Positions 11,468 through 23,341 are shown, numbered from the stretch's first letter. The stretch: 64,000 bases of DNA from Pycnopodia helianthoides (GCA_032158295.1 CM063253.1:5363001-5427000); one strand, 5' to 3'. Numbers and translations: made by a program. Notes: a model not told the origin generated them from the letters alone.

Positions 11468-12628
11468 TTCAGACTCACACTCGAGATGACTCAGTCATCA
11501 GAACTTGAGTTCGATGCTCCAGACCACTCATCCGCGACACGGTACGTTACAAACTGGTTACTCTTCTATTCTTGCACCAGTATATATCTTTAACCACAAA
11601 CGCTCTAATCAAAGAATAAATGGAGACCTATTAATGAAAGTGGAAGATTAGCACTAATGAAATGTTGAAAGGCGTTGATTTGAGGAGATTTGGGCAGTAT
11701 ACTAAAGACAGGCATGGATTCGGGGGTGGGACACGTGCCCCCCCCCCCCCCGAGAGGTTTCTCTATAACAGTTGGGTGTGCACGGCATTCGCAACACAGG
11801 TTGCAGACTCTGTCCTCTTTCTTCTCTAAAGCGAAATGACGAATTGTGGGTTTTTTCATTACATCGTGCATAAAATGCGTGCACGGTAATAAGCGTTTCC
11901 TGTGTGAAGTTTGTAAATTGCACACCGCGCGTGCGCACTAACACGCCTGGTGGCAAAATGAGAGCGCCTTTTTGTATGCGGCCTCGCTATCGTGGGGTGG
12001 TACGGCGAGATCGATCACCCCTGAGAACGAGGTTGTTTTGAATGGGACTAACGGTGGCGTGACGCATACGCGTTGGTGCGCCTAATGCGCAACTATTGAT
12101 CTCCATTAAATATCAACAATAATGGGGATCAATGTGCACATCTCTATGGCGTTTGTCAACCAATAGTGTCTGTACGCATGCGTGAATGTTATTTATTGTT
12201 CACCGCTAACCTCTCGGTATTCATTTTGTTATTAGTATACATTATCCATCATGTGTTCTCATTTTTTTATTTGTTAAGTTTTGTTTATGTAACATCTCAG
12301 GGTGGGGTGGGTGAGGCTGTAATTGATTATTTAAAGGAACTGCTTGACAAAACACCAGAACTGTATTGCGTCTTCCTCACGACTTCCACGTTTCATTTTC
12401 ATTACCTTATTTAGATTTAATGCCTCGTTCATTTTTAGTCAATTGCATTGGGTTATTTAATATCTGTGTTTTTACAGAAATAGAAATAATATATATATGC
12501 ATGTTTAAACAGAACATAAATGTTGACTCAACGTATGACCTGGTTTCTCGTTGACCTGCCGGGTCGTACTTTGGTTTCTCGTTGACGTTCGCCAATTTAG
12601 TAATATTTTGAAACATTTAAGTCATAAT

Positions 12629-14150
12629 TATGACTTGTACCCAGTCATAGTTATGACTTGTACCCAGTCATAGTTATGACGTGTACCCAGTCATAGTTAT
12701 GACGTGTACCCAGTCATAGTTATGACGTGTACTCAGTCATAGTTATGACTTGTACCCAGTCATAGTTATGACGTGTACCCAGTCATAGTTATGACGTGTA
12801 CCCAGTCATAGTTATGACTTGTACCCAGTCATAATTATGACTTGTACCCAGTCATAGTTATGACGTGTACCCAGTCACAGTTATGGCTTGTACCCAGTCA
12901 CAGTTATGACTTGTACCCAGTCACAGTTATGACTTGTACCCAGTCACAGTTATGACTTGTACCCAGTCACAGTTATGACTTGTACCCAGTCACAGTTATG
13001 ACTTGTACCCTGTCATAGTTATGACTTGTACCACGTCATAGTTATGACGTGTACCCAGTCATAGTTATGACTTGTACTCAGTCATAATTATGACCTGTAT
13101 ACTCAGTCATAGTTATGACTTGTACCCAGTCACAGTTATGACTTGTACCCAGTCACAGTTATGACTTGTACCCAGTCACAGTTATGACTTGTACCCAGTC
13201 ACAGTTATGACTTGTACCCAGTCATAGTTATGACTTGTACCCTGTCATAGTTATGACTTGTACCACGTCATAGTTATGACGTGTACCCAGTCATAGTTAT
13301 GACTTGTACTCAGTCATAATTATGACCTGTATACTCAGTCATAGTTATGACTTGTACCCAGTCATAGTTATGACTTGTACCCAGTCATAGTTATGACTTG
13401 TACCCAGTCATAGTTATGACGTGTACTCAGTCATAGTTATGACTTGTACTCTGTCATAGTTATGACTTGTACCCAGTCATAGTTATGACTTGTACCCAGT
13501 CATAGTTATGACTTGTACCCAGTCATAGTTATGACGTGTACCCAGTCATAGTTATGACGTGTACCCAGTCATAGTTATGACGTGTACCCAGTCATAGTTA
13601 TGACGTGTACTCAGTCATAGTTATGACTTGTACCCAGTGATAGTTATGACGTGTACCAGTCATAGTTATGACGTGTACCCAGTCATAGTTATGACTTGTA
13701 CTCAGTCATAGTTATGACTTGTACCCAGTCATAGTTATGACTTGTACCCAGTCATAGTTATGACTTGTATTCAGTCATAGTTATGACTTGTACTCAGTCA
13801 TAGTTATGGCGTGTATACTCAGTCACAGTTATGACTTGTACCCAGTCACAGTTATGACTTGTACCCAGTCATAGTTATGACTTGTACCCAGTCATAGTTA
13901 TGACTTGTACTCAGTCATAGTTATGGCTTGTAGACTCAGTCACAGTTATGACTTGTACCCAGTCACAGTTATGACTTGTACCCAGCCACAGTTATGACTT
14001 GTACCCAGTCATAGTTATGACTTGTACCCACAGTCATAGTTATGGCTTGTACCCACAGTCATAGTTATGACTTGTACTCAGTCATAGTTATGACTTGTAC
14101 TCAGTCATAACTATGACTTGTTCTAAGTCACAATTATGAGATAAAAGTCA
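12629..14150. repeat. 23-bp hairpin satellite, about 65 copies
   Basis: The unit AGTCATAGTTATGACTTGTACCC recurs with a 23-bp period over 1.5 kb. Each unit has a built-in inverted repeat, GTCATA-GT-TATGAC. Common variants are cacagttatgac and tatgacgtgtac. A ten-unit block starting near 13011 recurs near 13243, showing higher-order repetition of about 232 bp. Units are directly tandem with no unique spacers. Confidence 0.95.
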
Positions 14151-14159
14151 TAATTTGGT

Positions 14160-14196
14160 TTTAATTTTCTTTCTTTCTCGATCTCCCTTTAACGCT
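14160..14196. repeat. Right terminal repeat of a MITE bounding the satellite
   Basis: 'ctttctttctcgatctccctttaacgcttcc' is the complement of a terminus like that at 42464 (gcgttaaagggacattgaga). This suggests the satellite grew inside such an element. I could not find the matching left terminus upstream of 12629. Confidence 0.55.
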
Positions 14197-14517
14197 TCCG
14201 TAGTAACACGTTTTCTACATAAACTGGAATAAAAAAACCTTTCAATTAGGGGAATGTCTACATCATTGTTCCCCATTTTGTTTTAGAGCAATTCGCATGG
14301 AAGCACTCTGGCTTATCCCTGTGGTGTGTTTAAAGGGTTAAACAAATATTGCCCAATTAATCCAACCGCGACCTCCAATTTATAAGCCTCTTTGAGTCAT
14401 GTCCATGGAATATCAACCATTCTGAATACTCCGACAAAAAACCCTCATTCTACAAACAGAGACATCGGCGAGGTACCTTTACCCTGAGACAACCCCCGAT
14501 CCCCCCAAACCCACCCC

Positions 14518-14563
14518 CCCACAACAACAACAACAATGATAACAACAACTATAACAACAACAA

Positions 14564-14604
<41 letters not shown>

Positions 14605-14795
14605 CTAGCAATAGCAACAGCAATAACAACAACAACATCAGCAGCAGCGCAGCAGCAACAGCAGCAGCAACACTAGCAACAGCAACAGCAACAGCAGCAA
14701 CAACAACAACAACAACATCAGCAGAGCAGCAGCAACAGCAGCAACAACAACAACAATAATAGCAACAACGACGAAAACAACAACAAAAACCTTTA
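14518..14795. repeat. (CAA/CAG)n trinucleotide repeat
   Basis: About 275 bp of CAA and CAG triplets, including a run of about ten pure CAG near 14569-14600. It lies about 0.95 kb upstream of the TGF-beta ligand start. The leucine- or valine-rich ORFs across it are not genes. Confidence 0.9.
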
Positions 14796-15639
14796 AATTT
14801 AATAACAATAACAATTAAAGTATTCAAATAAAACATTCAAACAGAAAGAAAGATATAAAGATAAATAGATTGATGAATTGCAGATTATTCGAACAAACAA
14901 AATTAAATAAAACTCAGTATCAAAATCTGATGGAAATTAAATTAAATACGATTAGATAAACTATGATAAAGAGTTAAATTTATAACAATAACAAAACACT
15001 ATAAATATGCTTTAAGAATCTGCAAAGAGATAACAAATAACAACAAATTGACGATAATAATATTGTTATTGTTTGCAGGGGTGTGGTTGTACAAATCTTT
15101 TGATGACAGGTTGTTATGCTTTTGTATTTCGTTGACAGTCCAAGTTCAACTTGTATTCATTGTCGACAAATTTAAAACAAATGACATTGAGCGTTTCCCT
15201 TTAATAGTTTGACAAGGGCCGTCACGTCCGTCTGTGCGATGACAGGTAGCACATACCCCGCAAGCGATGGTGTGATGTCCATTAAAAAAAACATGAGGAA
15301 GGGAAAAAGAAAATCATATAGACGATCAATCACGTTTGACAAGTGACTGGTGTCCGCAGTATGACAGCTTCGCGAGTCTTGACACCAGTGATGTAACGCA
15401 GTTAAAGTACCTGTCAGTGACTCGGTGGGCGTGACATTCATTTCAAGTATGCAGGTGTTTTTGGTGTGTGTGTGTTTGGTTTTTTTTTTTTCGTTCTTTC
15501 TGTTTTCTTCTCAAAAACAAAAGAAATTCTTTCATCAAGAAATCATCACGATCCCCCGGCCGTTGTTTTTCAGCCTTGGCAATCCGCCGATTGGCAAAGT
15601 TATCGGTATATAGTGTCTTTTGTGTGTGTGTGTGATAAC

Positions 15640-15647
15640 TATAAAAG
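15640..15647 (+). promoter_or_regulatory. Candidate TATA box of the divergent TGF-beta ligand gene
   Basis: TATAAAAG lies about 100 bases upstream of the ATG at 15745. It would place transcription start near 15670 and give a short leader. No initiator element is clear. Confidence 0.35.
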
Positions 15648-15744
15648 AAAAACACATGAAAGTGTTCGTAGAGGGAGTAACTTGCCTGGTGTGGTACGGC
15701 TCTCGACTGCAGTCTGGTCAGTCCAAACCGCAGCTCCAACCGCA

Positions 15745-16291
15745 ATGAATCCCCGGGAAACCGCCGGCACGCTTGTGGCGCTCCTTCTCTCCCTGACACT
15801 CTCGCGAACTCATCAAACACTTGGTGCAGCCGTGAGCACGTCGGGATATGTCAAAGAGGAAGGAGGAACAACACCGGATCCCTTCAGTCCACTGAATGCC
15901 TATCTGGCTGCCCTCATTCCGGACGCAGGCGCAGTCTCCTTGCCAGTTACACCCCCCTCCTCCTCGTCGTCACAGTCCGAGTGGAGCGAGGAAGACCCAG
16001 ATGCCACACCCGGCAACCCTCCCCAGGAACCCGGCCAACCCACGGGGGAGGAAGTCATCGACGGGCTCACCGCCCGGGAGAGAAACATCCGCATTCTGAT
16101 TCTCCGGCAACAGCTGATGGAGAAGCTCGGGCTGACGGAGCTGCCTCCCCAGTCTGAAGCTAAGCCCCCTCGGACTCTTCCACCGGCCCTGAAGAAGCAA
16201 CTGTTGGAACACGGGACGCCCCAGAGGGACCTCCCTGTATATGTGCCCCCCGAGAGTGGAATGACTGAGGTCTTGGCTTCTGCGGAAAAAG
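15745..16291 (+). CDS. Exon 1: signal peptide and start of the propeptide
   Basis: The ATG at 15745 is followed by a hydrophobic segment (TLVALLLSLTL), then a Ser/Pro-rich spacer. Next comes the amphipathic helix of TGF-beta propeptides (RNIRILILRQQLMEKLGL), which corresponds to the 'straitjacket' helix. The exon ends G|gtgagc in phase 1. The frame is open further upstream to 15466, but only this ATG gives a signal peptide. Confidence 0.85.
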
Positions 16292-17696
16292 GTGAGCCCG
16301 AAATAATAACTGTACGAACATTTCTGATTTTTAAATACAACACCACTACCTTTGAAAAGTGAAATTGCGTAGTGGATGGCAGGCCTAAGCCCAGGTCCAC
16401 CATCCGAACGGTTCAAGTTGTATCCCCACAAAAAAAACAATGTTTTCTAGGTTTCATCGCCAGCTGTTGACGACTATTTGTCTTTGCACCGCTTGGTTAA
16501 ATAAGGTACAATTATTTTCGTATAGATGTTTGTATTTTTATCTGTCGCATTGATTTCCCTTAATAATTTTGTAAAATACCTTACTACTATTATTTGTAGA
16601 GTCCAGTCGCTCATAATATTTGTTCCATAGACACCACGTACAACCAATACGGGGAAAAAAATAATTTTCGAGGAAACGCTAAAAGACGGGTTATATATTT
16701 TGGGCATACATTTGATGCACGTGCATTTATTTTGTTATAAGTTTGTTTTGAAAGAAGTACCGGTACTGAGTGTCTCTGGAAGAAGAACAAAAATCTGGAG
16801 CATGACAGAACTCCACGAAAATAGCTGTTTAATCGGGATGATCTGTACTTATACAAATAAAGTGAGATTTCTATCGTTCTAAAGATAACTAGGGGTTGAA
16901 CCACTAATCTATCAACCCCCCCCCCCCACTGGCATCTCACTTAATGCCGCTCAACCCCCCCCCCCTTAAACCACATGTATTGGTTGGGGCAGATGTTTTG
17001 CACAGATACACAAATAAGTACCAATTTCCAATACCAGGTAAACAAGTATGTGATGCTGTCTCTGTCAAATTTGTTTTCTACTTGCTGTGCCCGAAATTAC
17101 CCCACTGTTTTGCCCGCATTTAGGAGGGCAGTTGCCGCCCCGACCCAGGTTAGTACGCCTAACCCCCCTCCATGCCCCCCCCCCTCACTCACACACGTGA
17201 CTCTCTGAATCCGCCTCTCGGCAAGTGGGATTTTGTTCCATAATGTTTGTTTAAATTATGTTGAAATGAATTATGTCCATAGGATGTCTTGTATATTTAA
17301 TATGAACTACGGGTGCCGAACTGTAATATACCAGTATGATTACAAGGGGTGGGGGGGGGGGGGGTTTTACATATCATTGGAATGTTGCACTCGTGGATCA
17401 AGTTTGCCATTGTGAAGGGCTAAGAAGTGGGTTGGGTGAGGGGTGGCCTTCGGTTAAGGGGGTGGGGCTTGTGCGAGGGGTGGAGGGAGGTTGGGGGAGA
17501 TTCGTCACACGTGTGATTGTTTGCTATTTTATGTGATTATTTTTCAGTCTGTTTTTATCAGTGTTAATGAAACGCTTCGTCATTGGCAAGATTTTTCCAT
17601 TATCACTGTTTGCTGATGGTAAAGTGAAGAAACTTTATGTGTTTTTTTTCTGTTTCGGCAGCAGTGTTTTATCATTGCTGTTGATTGTGTTGCTGC

Positions 17697-17727
<31 letters not shown>

Positions 17728-20135
17728 ACTAATTTGGTTGTTTTGTTTGTTTTTTCTCTGCAATGTTCTGGTTTTTTTTTCGTCTAATCTTGTTGGTGTT
17801 GATTTTGTTCATTGTTGTATCTCATGCTGTTTTTTCCCTCTGACGTGTCTGGTGCTTTGGTTATTTGTCTTTTTTTGTTTGCTGTCGGTGGCGGTAGTGA
17901 GGTGATGTTCTTGGGTAACACTCGTCTTATAAGTTATCAGTGAACTTGAAAGGAATTTAGTTTTGTTCTTCTCTGTTCCTTGCTGGTCTTGTTCGTGCTG
18001 TTCCTGCATAAGATCTAATGTCATCCTTCCATCTTCTTCTTTGTCTGCCTCTTCTCCTTTTCCTCATTCTTGGTTGCGACTCCATTAGTCTTGTTGTCCA
18101 TCTGCTTGTCTGTTTGGGGGGGGGGGGGCTTGTGTCCAGTCCACCTCCATTTAGCCCGTTTTATTTTCCTTATGATGTCTGCAACTCCTGTTTTACTCGT
18201 ATTTCTGTATATGACCCTGTCTCTGTCTGAGATGTAAAGCATTTGTCTCCATTGCTCTTTGTGTTGTAAAAAGTTTGTGCTTTATCTGTTTTGCTGTTGT
18301 CTGCCCCATAAGGCATTGTGGTATGCTCACACTGATAAATACTCTTCTCCCTGAGAGCCATTGGTATGGTCTTGCTACAAAGCATCCCTCTGTACCGTCC
18401 AAACAACTCCATCCTGTTCTAATTCTTAAAAGGAAATTTCCTCTTTTATTGGTTATGATCCAATTTTTTTTAACTGACCCAGGTATTCTGTGACCATAAT
18501 GATCTCTTGATTTCAAGACTTTATTGTGCCGTCTGCGTTAGAGTTTATTATGCATTTTGACGTCGTGCATCTTCACTCCTATTTATTTACTTTTGCCGTT
18601 TAGTTCACGTATAGTTGCGCGCTTCCAAGTCTTAACAATTAACAACCAATAATTTGTCATCTCTTGTCCCTTCCAGCAGAGAACAACTGTTCAGATTTTG
18701 GGTACTGCTTCGAGTTCATCCTTGTCAAAGATATCATCGGCAGGCAGATCAAGTCTGTCAATCTGTGGCTGTACCTGACGGCTGAAGTATGGAACCGAAG
18801 CCCGTCAGACGGATCACCGTCCTGCTGCTAACGGTCGGTGACGCAGGCATTGTACGGAAGGAACTCGCTACAAAGGTATCCGAGAGAAAAAAAACTGAAC
18901 CCCGTAAAATGTTACAGATTTGTCCTATGGCATTACAATGAAACCTATCATATTAATCGACTTGTTCAATTTGCACATCGTGGACTGTGATTTGCGTGTT
19001 TTGGTGTCACCCTAAATTTATGTTTGCCAAGGACGGGTTTGGGCATTGAACGTCACTCGGATGAAAAATTTCAGTCGGATGTCAAAATTTCATAATTATG
19101 ACATTTCCACAAAGTGCAAACCTCTACGGAAACAGACTGTGCAAGTCTCGCGCGTATTCGAACAGCGGTACCCGTTAAAGTGCGCGAGCTTGTTTCCTTC
19201 ACACGTTAAAGCAATGTACGTGGTCCCAAAGTGGTCCCGAATTTGTTCGTATACCCGCGATACAGTCTATAGACCCATTGCAGAACGCGCAGCGCACTTG
19301 CACGCGCAGTCTCTTGTCGTCATTTTGGGTGTCAAAACGTGCACAAAAGGATGGTACACATATGTTTACACGCGCATTGGTGCTAAACACGTGTAGCATC
19401 CTTTTGTGCACGTTTTGACACCCAAAATGGCGGACAGGAGACGCGCTGGTATGCGCGCTGTGCGTTGTGCAATGGGTCTATACGTGTTTTTTGATATCTA
19501 AATGCGGTCTCTTTCTTTATACTCCTTTCACCGTTCATATGGGATTACTTCTTTATGATTTTCCCCAGGTGGTTAGTAAAAGAGAAGGCTGGTTCCATTT
19601 TGAGCTGCCCCGAGAAAGGAACGATTGGACGCAACTGGTGCACCATCTCCAGATAACCAACGCAGTAGATGAGTCCTCCCAGGAGGCCCCACTGACCACC
19701 TTCCCGCCGATCTCACTTGTAAGCCAACAGCTCCCAATCCTCTCCGTGGCGGTGGACGTCAACCGCAAACGCAAGCGACTACGGCGGCAGAACTCCAACA
19801 TCTGCCAGTCGGGCACGGACACCTGCTGCCTCCACAGGTTCCAGGTGCAGATGGCCGATGTACTCCAGGGCATAGTGGAGCAACCGACGACCATCTTCGC
19901 CAACTTCTGCAAGGGGAGCTGCATGCACGTCATCAACTTCGAGACGCTTCACGCCAACGTAATGAGGGACCGCGCCTTGATTGAGACCGACGCCGATCTG
20001 AAGAAAGAGCTCACACCGTGCTGTGTGCCCGTTGACTACTACGACCCTTTCTCCATCATCATACGCAATCAGAACAACACTTTCAGTACACACATTGTGA
20101 GCAGCATTTCGGCAAGATCATGCGGTTGTAAGTGA
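15745..20135 (+). CDS. Divergent activin/inhibin-like TGF-beta ligand precursor (three coding exons, apparent frameshift in exon 2)
   Basis: Exons are 15745-16291, 18677-18875 and 19569-20135. The product is a secreted TGF-beta superfamily precursor: signal peptide (about residues 1-28), propeptide, basic cleavage region and a mature domain of about 115 residues. The mature domain has nine cysteines in the activin pattern: C-x6-CC, C-x3-C, CC and a final C-G-C-K. KRKR and RLRR give two furin-type sites just before it. Intron 1 is phase 1 and falls at the same propeptide position as the single intron of the activin gene at 32297-37256; intron 2 is extra. Oddities: the W-x-W segment of canonical ligands is absent, and an N-N-T sequon lies near the C-terminus. 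Exon 2 changes frame, and the joined exons are one base short of a multiple of three. That could be a sequencing error, a variant or a disabling mutation. It may belong to the fast-evolving Panda/Maverick or inhibin-alpha-like lineages, which I cannot settle here. Confidence 0.8.
16292..18676 (+). other. Intron 1 of the divergent ligand gene
   Basis: Holds C and G runs (16910-16970, 17350, 18115), T-rich and (GTT)n-like sequence around 17640-17760, and no recognisable gene. Confidence 0.6.
18677..18875 (+). CDS. Exon 2: propeptide arm domain, with a frame break between 18785 and 18828
   Basis: The acceptor ttccag|ca joins in phase to exon 1. The first frame reads through FILVKDIIGRQIKSVNLWLY, a clear match to the activin propeptide (compare 'AEVWLFLK'), then hits TAA at 18829-18831. 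The homologous continuation (RRITVLLLTVGDAGIVRKEL) lies in the -1 frame, which itself has a TGA at 18783-18785. One base is therefore missing relative to an intact gene somewhere in 18785-18828. The exon ends AAG|gtatcc in phase 0. It is too short to appear as a long ORF. Confidence 0.8.
19268..19483. mobile_element. Fold-back element in intron 2 of the divergent ligand gene
   Basis: The left arm from 'tatagacccattgca' to 'ccattttgggtgtcaaaacg'-like sequence is matched in reverse complement by the right arm ending 'tgcaatgggtctata'. The arms are about 105 bases each, nearly joined, with the best match at 19321-19353 against 19398-19430. Flanking sequence (about 19200-19270) resembles 28395-28470. 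Confidence 0.85.
19569..20135 (+). CDS. Exon 3: end of propeptide, cleavage sites and mature ligand
   Basis: The acceptor ttccccag|gtg is in phase. The exon begins VVSKREGWFHFELP, matching the 'GWH.F.L' strand of activin propeptides. It then passes the basic region (NRKRKRLRR) and the cysteine-knot domain, and ends SCGCK-TGA. Cysteines: NIC, TCC, NFC, GSC, PCC, SCGC. No AATAAA was seen close downstream. Confidence 0.88.
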   Translation: MVSKREGWFHFELPRERNDWTQLVHHLQITNAVDESSQEAPLTTFPPISLVSQQLPILSVAVDVNRKRKRLRRQNSNICQSGTDTCCLHRFQVQMADVLQGIVEQPTTIFANFCKGSCMHVINFETLHANVMRDRALIETDADLKKELTPCCVPVDYYDPFSIIIRNQNNTFSTHIVSSISARSCGCK

Positions 20136-20204
20136 GGGCGATACCTCCCTCTGCACGACAGAATAATCCTGATGCTGATATAACTTTTCGACAGAGCTAA
20201 AGCC

Positions 20205-20342
20205 CGTGTCCGAATCGGCGGCAACGGCTACAGCTACGGCTGAGTTCTCGCATCATCATACGCTGAAGTAGAGGAAGTCCTCAGCAACACCCCATAGCAA
20301 CAGTCGTAGCCGTAGATGTAGCCACCAATTCGGAAACGCTCA
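20205..20342. mobile_element. Fold-back MITE just past the ligand stop codon
   Basis: The left end 'gtgtccgaatcggcggcaac' + 'ggctac' is matched by the right end 'gtagccaccaattcggaaac'. Both arms carry 'acggctac' motifs. A related fragment lies at 9755-9850. It sits about 70 bases past the stop codon, so it may be part of the 3' UTR. Confidence 0.7.
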
Positions 20343-20398
20343 ATGACAATTAACTGGTTTTACTGGTGACAACATTCATATCCCTCCAAAATAGTATA

Positions 20399-20523
20399 CA
20401 AATATTGACTGCTTCGATTGGCGTAGTAAAACTAGTCACTCGAGGTGATCCCCGGAGGCGGCTCCGGGGATCACCGAGAGTGACTAGTTTTACTACGCCA
20501 CGAAACAAAGCAGTCAATATTTG
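20399..20523. mobile_element. Short, near-perfect fold-back element
   Basis: Arms of about 60 bases (caaatattgactgc ... gcagtcaatatttg) surround a six-base loop between 'ccccgga' and 'tccgggg'. Only a few positions differ, so the RNA would form a long hairpin. Confidence 0.9.
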
Positions 20524-20525
20524 TT

Positions 20526-20960
20526 TTATAACACCTCTTCCTTTGATTCTATCTGTATACTTTTATAAAAATAATTCACACTTACGTACGTGGCAATCAA
20601 TCGTCAAACAAGAGCTGTAAAATCTCACGTTGAGCATGAGATACCGAGTTTTGACAAAATAAGAGGGTAACAGACTACTGCTGTTACGTTCGTTCTCTAA
20701 ACCGTATTTCAAATGCACATCTTTTGTTCATTACACCGGGTTTGAGGTTGTCAAGCAGCTCGTTTAAATCAATGTTTGAAGTCAATGCAGTCAGGGTACC
20801 AGGGTAACATGCACTAGTACATCGGTTGCTTGGCTATCGTTGAATAGTTCGTTGAATCGTTCGTTTGGTCGGTGAACATGTACAAGAGTAAAAAATACAC
20901 AACACCATGTGACACGCTCTCGGCCAATCAACAGATAGAATCAAAGGAAGGGGGTGTTAT
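20526..20960. mobile_element. Non-autonomous DNA transposon with 29-bp terminal inverted repeats
   Basis: The left end 'ttataacacctcttcctttg' + 'attctatctgt' (20526-20556) is the reverse complement of the right end at 20929-20960. The interior has no coding capacity. It directly abuts the fold-back at 20399-20523. Confidence 0.75.
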
Positions 20961-22190
20961 AATAATGGTTAGCCTGAGAAGGACCAGGGGCAAGTTCAAC
21001 TGAATATTTCGAAAAGTGTACACTGCTTATCTCCAAGAGAAGTTAAAACTAAGCCTATGACAATGTTCGAAACCCAAGGCACAAATTCACATTCTAGTCT
21101 TACTAAATAGTACAATGAATTCGTATTGTTAGACTTTCATTGTTTATTAATTAAACAAAGGAACCATCAAAAGTGCCTTGCATTCTGCCCCATAGGCCTG
21201 AAGATGCATATGAAGAGAATGTGATGAGGAAGTGTCAGTTTTAGATGTGGGAGGACCCCCTCTCCCCCATCCCTCAAGGAAAACCCCCTTGCAACACGAA
21301 ATACTGGAGAGGAGATGTCTGTATCAAACAAACGACTGGATCAGTTTGGAACCAGGGGCCTTTTCCAAACTTCGGCTTGGGCTCCGCTTGGGCTCTGACA
21401 TCAATTTTGGAGCAAGTTCGTATTTTGCACGGTGTTTCCGAAGCCGGAGACGGAGCCTTAGCCCATGTTTCGAAAAGACAAAAGGAAACAAACCTAACTA
21501 AACCCTCTGCGCCCTCTACCGGTGACTAGTACAAAAAAAACTAGGGGATATAAACACCAAGCTGGCAACAGCCAATCTCTCTCATCCAAACATTGGTTTA
21601 ACGTCCATGATTATGAATTGCACAAAAAAAGAAAGTGTGTGATTCAGTAAACAGACGACAATGCTTTTTTTAGTCATTGTGAAGTCAGCATCTAGCTTGG
21701 TAGGATTTGAGCCCACAACCTTGTGGTTGTAAATCAAGCAGTCTAACCACCGTAGTGTTCTTTACTCCAAAATAAAAGTTGACTTCCCTCTTTGTGCTTC
21801 AACCTTTTACTGCCCGCATGTCACTTCTACGACTAAAAATACGACTAAAAAACATGTAAGTTTAACAAAAGCGAATGTAAAATACAAAAAATGATGAATT
21901 AAAATTAAAATTTAAGTTGTGAAGAAGAAAATCTTTAATGGTTTCCGGTTTTTGTTTGTTATGTCCGGGTCCGGGGCCGCTTGAGGGGTCCGGGGGGAAA
22001 AAAATGTAATTTTGTACCCATTTTAAAATTTTGAGCTTTTAGTCTAAGGCAAAGAATGACAATTTGCAATGGGTTTTCAAGAAAAACTGAGCATTAGCGA
22101 AATTGAGTGATCTTTGCGACCCTATCAATTTTAACGATCTCATTTGACCAGTTGAATTATTCCTGTTGACTGTTGAGTGGTGATGCGACG
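20961..22190. other. Intergenic between the two TGF-beta genes, no gene seen
   Basis: Contains a diverged copy of the GGGCC fold-back (21355-21480) and a tRNA-like SINE head in minus orientation near 21695-21765 ('ggatttgagcccacaacctt'). Confidence 0.4.
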
Positions 22191-22194
22191 GAAG

Positions 22195-22445
22195 TAGTGA
22201 GTCCTTATCCGACAAAACGATAAAGAACAAAGGAAAATAACAATGGGGATGAACAGAACAAAGGCGAGTCCCTTTGTCCTCCTCCGTTGTCCATTGAATT
22301 GTCAGTTCTGCTAATCCCCTTTGTTCTAATATACGATTATCGGACCAAGACTTTCAGTTTTCCGTTGTTTTTTGTTCACCCGTTGTTCTTTTCTTTTGTT
22401 CTTAATCGATTTGTCGGACAAAGACCCACCTCACTACTGACGGAG
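22195..22445. mobile_element. Fold-back element with 'gacaaa.cgat.aagaacaaa' arms
   Basis: 'ccgacaaaacgataaagaac' on the left matches the reverse complement of 'gttcttaatcgatttgtcgg' on the right. The arms are about 70 bases with several mismatches. Confidence 0.65.
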
Positions 22446-23341
22446 TATTCATTTTCAAACGAAGCTGAACGAGCCACGTGCTAAATTGAATGAGGCTTTG
22501 TTGAAATTGTCCGGGAAAACCTATACTTATTATTTGTTTAACTATTGAGAGTCAGAATAAACTTTATAAACTTTTCAAAAAAGAAATGATGAAATTATTA
22601 TGAGAGGAATATTTGGAACTGGGACCGCTCAGATCTCAAATTTATCCAATTTTGTCCTTGTTCCATGGTGCATATTTCATAGTTCCATGATGTATCGCAC
22701 TCTAATGTAGAGTATGTTATGTTTCTTTATGAAGTTTCTCTCGAAGGGAGAGGCCCAGTCCCCAGCCATTAAAACCCGTTTCCTCTATTTAGCTACCCTG
22801 GATAATTAACTTTATTGGCCCCCGGGAAAATAAGGATGTCTTTCGAAACGTCTTTTTCCGTATGTGTAGGGGGCTGGCCGACGATCAGATCAATCTTTGT
22901 AGAGCGCAACTTCGGGTTAAAGGAGCAGTGTTGTATAGCTTGGTTCGTCAGTTAATACTTTTTGAAAACTGTGCACTTTGGGTATAACGGGCTTCAAACA
23001 GGAGGACCTCCAGAACTAAAATAATGGGGACAAGAGTGAACATGCATCAAAAAGTTGGACAATAATGTATTGTCGAAGTAAATACCCTGCCGACACCCCC
23101 CCCCCAAAGACAACGTTCTGTACCCAAACACAATCAAGGTTTCAGTGTATTTACAAGTTTGCCAAAAAATCACATTTCCTCTAACCCGAAATAATTGACC
23201 TGCCCTACAAAAGATTTGAAGATTGGTCTGATCGTTGGCCATTTTCTTTGAAGGCATTCGTTCCCGTGGGTGGCCAAAGGGGTGACAAGGGCGGAATTTG
23301 AACCAGAGACTTCCTAATCTACATCTGGCAAGTAACTGCCA

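Noticed and set aside
12629..14150. CRISPR-like regular repeats
   Set aside because: Units are directly tandem with no unique spacers, in a eukaryotic genome with no cas genes.
14549..14836. Leucine/valine/alanine-rich frame resembling membrane protein sequence
   Set aside because: Product of the CAA/CAG repeat read on the other strand; no start context or splice sites.
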